From: JAWXCM01 sp034408745 | GTDB lineage: Bacteria > Acidobacteriota > Terriglobia > Bryobacterales > Bryobacteraceae | DNA: 25,271 nucleotides | Reading direction: 5' to 3' | Assembly: GCA_034408745.1 (NCBI GenBank) | Contig: JAWXCM010000029.1 | Location: forward strand, 1-25,271 | In this document: piece after piece, positions 23,461 to 25,271 of the stretch | How positions within the stretch are numbered: position 1 is the stretch's first letter | Layout of the letters: each line of letters begins with the position of its first letter | Notes under the pieces: generated by a model | What the model was told of the DNA's origin: nothing | The model's input: the letters and a program-made list of their open reading frames with translations, nothing else | Database searches by the model: none | Made by a program: the position numbers and the translations under genes

Positions 23461-23602
23461 TGGCCACTGCCGGCTACAAGGTCACATACGCACCACGAGT
23501 ACTGTTGCCACCACAATAACGGCAAAAGCGACCTTTCGCAGCCAGCCCATGCTCCACCTTCAATCACATGCCAGCGCCAGCGCTCGATACAATAGAACTG
23601 AA

Positions 23603-23842
23603 ATGCCGATTTACGAATACAAGTGCGCTGAGTGTGGATCGAAGTACGAGCAGATTCGGCGTATGTCGGAGGCCGACAGTGGGCTGGAGTGCCCGGGCTG
23701 TAAGTCTGAGAAAGTGAGCCGCGAACTTTATTCCACCTTTGCGACAACCTCGTCCTCGGGCAGCGGCCAGCAGATGCCGATGATGGGCTGTGGCGCGCAG
23801 AGTTGCTGCGCGATTAAGGGCGGCGGCTGTAGTAGCAACTGA
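23603..23842 (+). CDS. FmdB family zinc-ribbon protein
   Basis: A 79-residue protein of the FmdB/CxxC_CxxC_SSSS family, thought to be regulatory or metal-binding. The start MPIYEYKCAECG is characteristic of the family; the frame upstream adds residues that do not belong to it. Zinc ligands are Cys8/Cys11 and Cys30/Cys33. The tail is Ser/Gly/Met-rich and unusually has four more cysteines (63, 68, 69, 76). A TACAAT hexamer at 23588-23593 lies just upstream but has no clear -35. It is followed five bases later by the glycosidase-like gene. The 250 bp before it hold only the kinase remnant. Confidence 0.9.
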   Translation: MPIYEYKCAECGSKYEQIRRMSEADSGLECPGCKSEKVSRELYSTFATTSSSGSGQQMPMMGCGAQSCCAIKGGGCSSN

Positions 23843-23847
23843 CGTTA

Positions 23848-24708
23848 GTGGCGGTTCCTCTTTCGTACTCACTGCCGGTATTCCGGCCCGATGGCTGGGA
23901 CGCAGCGGCGGAGTGGCTCGCCGTAGTGCGCGACCTCGGGTTTCCGTGGGTGACTCTGCATCCCACTTACGCCGTCGCCGACACCGATCCTCCCACCATC
24001 GGCACCAGCAATGTGCCTTCTGTCGCGCCTGTAGTGGCAGAGGCCCGGCGACTCGGTTTACGCGTGAGAATGGAGCCGCATCTGGATTTCGAATCCACTC
24101 TGCAGGGCGCGTACGAGTGGCGGCGCAGAATGCTGGTCGACCCGTCGGCGGACTACTTCGACCGTGTGCTGCGACCGCTCTCGGACTTGCTGCCCGATGA
24201 GCTGACGCTTGGATCGGAGCTGGATGTTTCAGCGGTCCGATACACGCGTGAGTGGCGCTATGTCGCGGCAGCGCTTCGGCCACTGGGCATTGCGCTCGGT
24301 CACAAGCTGAATCACGACTGGAGAGACGCGGCCGGTCTTGTCGCGAGATGGCAGATGCGCCAGTATCTCCGCGACCTCGACTACAAAGCCGTCAGCTTCT
24401 ACACCGCCGAGCCGTGGTCACTGAAGGCCGGGTGGACAATCGGCGAATTCGGCCTCGGCTCGACAGACATCCACAGACCGTGGTACTTCGGCGAAGATCG
24501 CCGCTTCGTCACGGAGCACGACTTCAACGTGCGGCGCGACTGGTATTTCCGATTCCTGCAGTGGCTGACGAGCAGAGAAGGGCGCGCGGCCTCGTTCTGG
24601 ACTGTCGGTCGGTTCGATGTGCTCGGTGTCATGGACACACGCTGGCGCGATGATGCGGTTGTCGATGCAGTGCGCGCGTACAACGCGTCGGTTCAGGCTT
24701 CGCCGTAG
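23848..24708 (+). CDS. Glycoside hydrolase-like TIM-barrel protein
   Basis: A 286-residue cytosolic protein starting at GTG, five bases after the FmdB stop. The order of motifs resembles clan-A TIM-barrel glycosidases of the GH113/GTA type: an N-terminal strand WVTLHPTYAV, then LRVRMEPHLDFE, LTLGSELD (Glu in the acid/base position), LGHKLNHDW, AVSFYTAEPW, IGEFGLGS (Glu in the nucleophile position) and RAASFWTVGRFDVLGV near the C-terminus. There is no signal peptide, so it is unlikely to act on extracellular polymers unless exported otherwise. The substrate cannot be told. The 3' end overlaps the convergent ABC gene by 16 bp. Confidence 0.65.
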   Translation: MAVPLSYSLPVFRPDGWDAAAEWLAVVRDLGFPWVTLHPTYAVADTDPPTIGTSNVPSVAPVVAEARRLGLRVRMEPHLDFESTLQGAYEWRRRMLVDPSADYFDRVLRPLSDLLPDELTLGSELDVSAVRYTREWRYVAAALRPLGIALGHKLNHDWRDAAGLVARWQMRQYLRDLDYKAVSFYTAEPWSLKAGWTIGEFGLGSTDIHRPWYFGEDRRFVTEHDFNVRRDWYFRFLQWLTSREGRAASFWTVGRFDVLGVMDTRWRDDAVVDAVRAYNASVQASP

Positions 24709-25271
24709 TTGCGATACAGCCAGCCGGGATCCTGCAGCATCTCCGGTGTCCGGACACCGTGGTACCCCAGCCGTCCTCTGTTGATCAGCACCACGTGCGT
24801 CGCCAGCTCCAGTGCCTCGCGCAACTGGTGCGTCGACATCACTACCGTGCGACCCTCTTCCAGTCCCTTGCGCAGCACTTCCTGAAGCACCGCAATCGCC
24901 TTGTCGTCGAGCGACGTGAATGGCTCATCCAGCAGAAGCACTTCCGGATCGTGCAGAAACGCGCGCGCAACCGCCAGCCGTTGCCGCATACCGCGACTGA
25001 ACTCACGCACCAGTCCGTTCGCCACGCGCTCCAGTCCGACACGCTCCAGCCACTTCATCGCGGCGTTGTCGCGATCGGGGATGGAGTACAGGTCGGCGAA
25101 CAAACGCAGGTTCTCCATCGCTGTCAGTTCGTCGTAGATGCCGATTGCGTGACCGAGGACGCCAACGCGCCGCCGTGTTGCTTCGCTGTGCACATCGCCG
25201 CCGAGAATCGTGATGCTGCCCTTCGCCGCGCGCGACAGTCCCGCGATGGTGCGAAGCAGCGTCGTCTTACC
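24693..25271 (-). CDS. ABC transporter ATP-binding protein, CcmA-like (N-terminus outside window)
   Basis: ATPase subunit of an ABC exporter. The frame is open to the window edge; the first visible residues are GKTTLLRTIAGL, the end of the Walker A motif. Later come the Q-loop region GHAIGIYDELTAMENLRLF, the signature FSRGMRQRLAVARA, Walker B VLLLDEPF, the D-loop SLDD and the H-loop STHQ. YDELTA.ENL and the short form resemble CcmA-type haem-exporter ATPases, but no permease or other cytochrome-c maturation gene is visible, so the cargo is unknown. About 35-40 N-terminal residues are missing. Confidence 0.92.
   Translation of the reverse strand, partial: GKTTLLRTIAGLSRAAKGSITILGGDVHSEATRRRVGVLGHAIGIYDELTAMENLRLFADLYSIPDRDNAAMKWLERVGLERVANGLVREFSRGMRQRLAVARAFLHDPEVLLLDEPFTSLDDKAIAVLQEVLRKGLEEGRTVVMSTHQLREALELATHVVLINRGRLGYHGVRTPEMLQDPGWLYRNYGEA

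Noticed and set aside
1..25271. Selenocysteine tRNA or other tRNA genes
   Set aside because: I looked through the intergenic gaps (5398-5603, 8712-8821, 9065-9224, 22288-22337, 23353-23602) and saw no cloverleaf or CCA-ending structure.

Overview
The window is GC-rich, densely packed bacterial DNA. It most resembles an Acidobacteriota genome of the Bryobacterales/Solibacter type. That placement is an inference from three things: several secreted PQQ-like beta-propellers, a secreted nuclease whose C-terminus starts with the NAANY...PGMIVTIF pattern I know from the Solibacter C-terminal domain family, and twin-arginine-like leaders on RraA-like and Gfo/Idh/MocA-like proteins. No rRNA, tRNA, CRISPR array or insertion sequence is visible.

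Layout. Positions 1-3366 hold a translation/ribosome-maturation cluster: infB (5' end cut off), a small coiled-coil protein, a DUF503/YlxP protein and rbfA. ApbE (flavinyl transferase) and hemE follow on the same strand. After a 206-bp gap rich in inverted repeats comes GTP-type PEP carboxykinase, then a Uma2-family protein. A minus-strand RraA-like protein diverges from a small unknown ORF that has a good sigma70-like promoter. Positions 9225-13906 are three consecutive secreted beta-propeller proteins, probably one operon. Facing them on the minus strand are a secreted EEP nuclease and, directly downstream of it, a small secreted rhodanese. A fourth propeller gene diverges from the nuclease across only 19 bp, which contain a perfect palindrome. 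A LigB-like ATP-dependent DNA ligase and a UxaB-like reductase follow, then a convergent tandem-cyclophilin isomerase. Positions 22338-23460 are a decay zone: a broken Gfo/Idh/MocA oxidoreductase and the tail of a histidine kinase. An FmdB zinc ribbon, a glycosidase-like TIM barrel and a partial CcmA-like ABC ATPase close the window.

Most notable result. The minus-strand rhodanese at 13891-14280 has an in-frame TGA exactly where the catalytic cysteine of the rhodanese loop should be (TGA-Asn-Lys-Gly-Ser-Arg). The frame continues with a good rhodanese C-terminus to a TAG. A hairpin with a CGUGC apical loop starts its loop 21 nt after the TGA, which suits a bacterial SECIS element. I read it as an exported selenocysteine-containing rhodanese of 129 residues that a standard gene caller would truncate to 82. 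No selenocysteine machinery gene lies in the window, so this remains a prediction.
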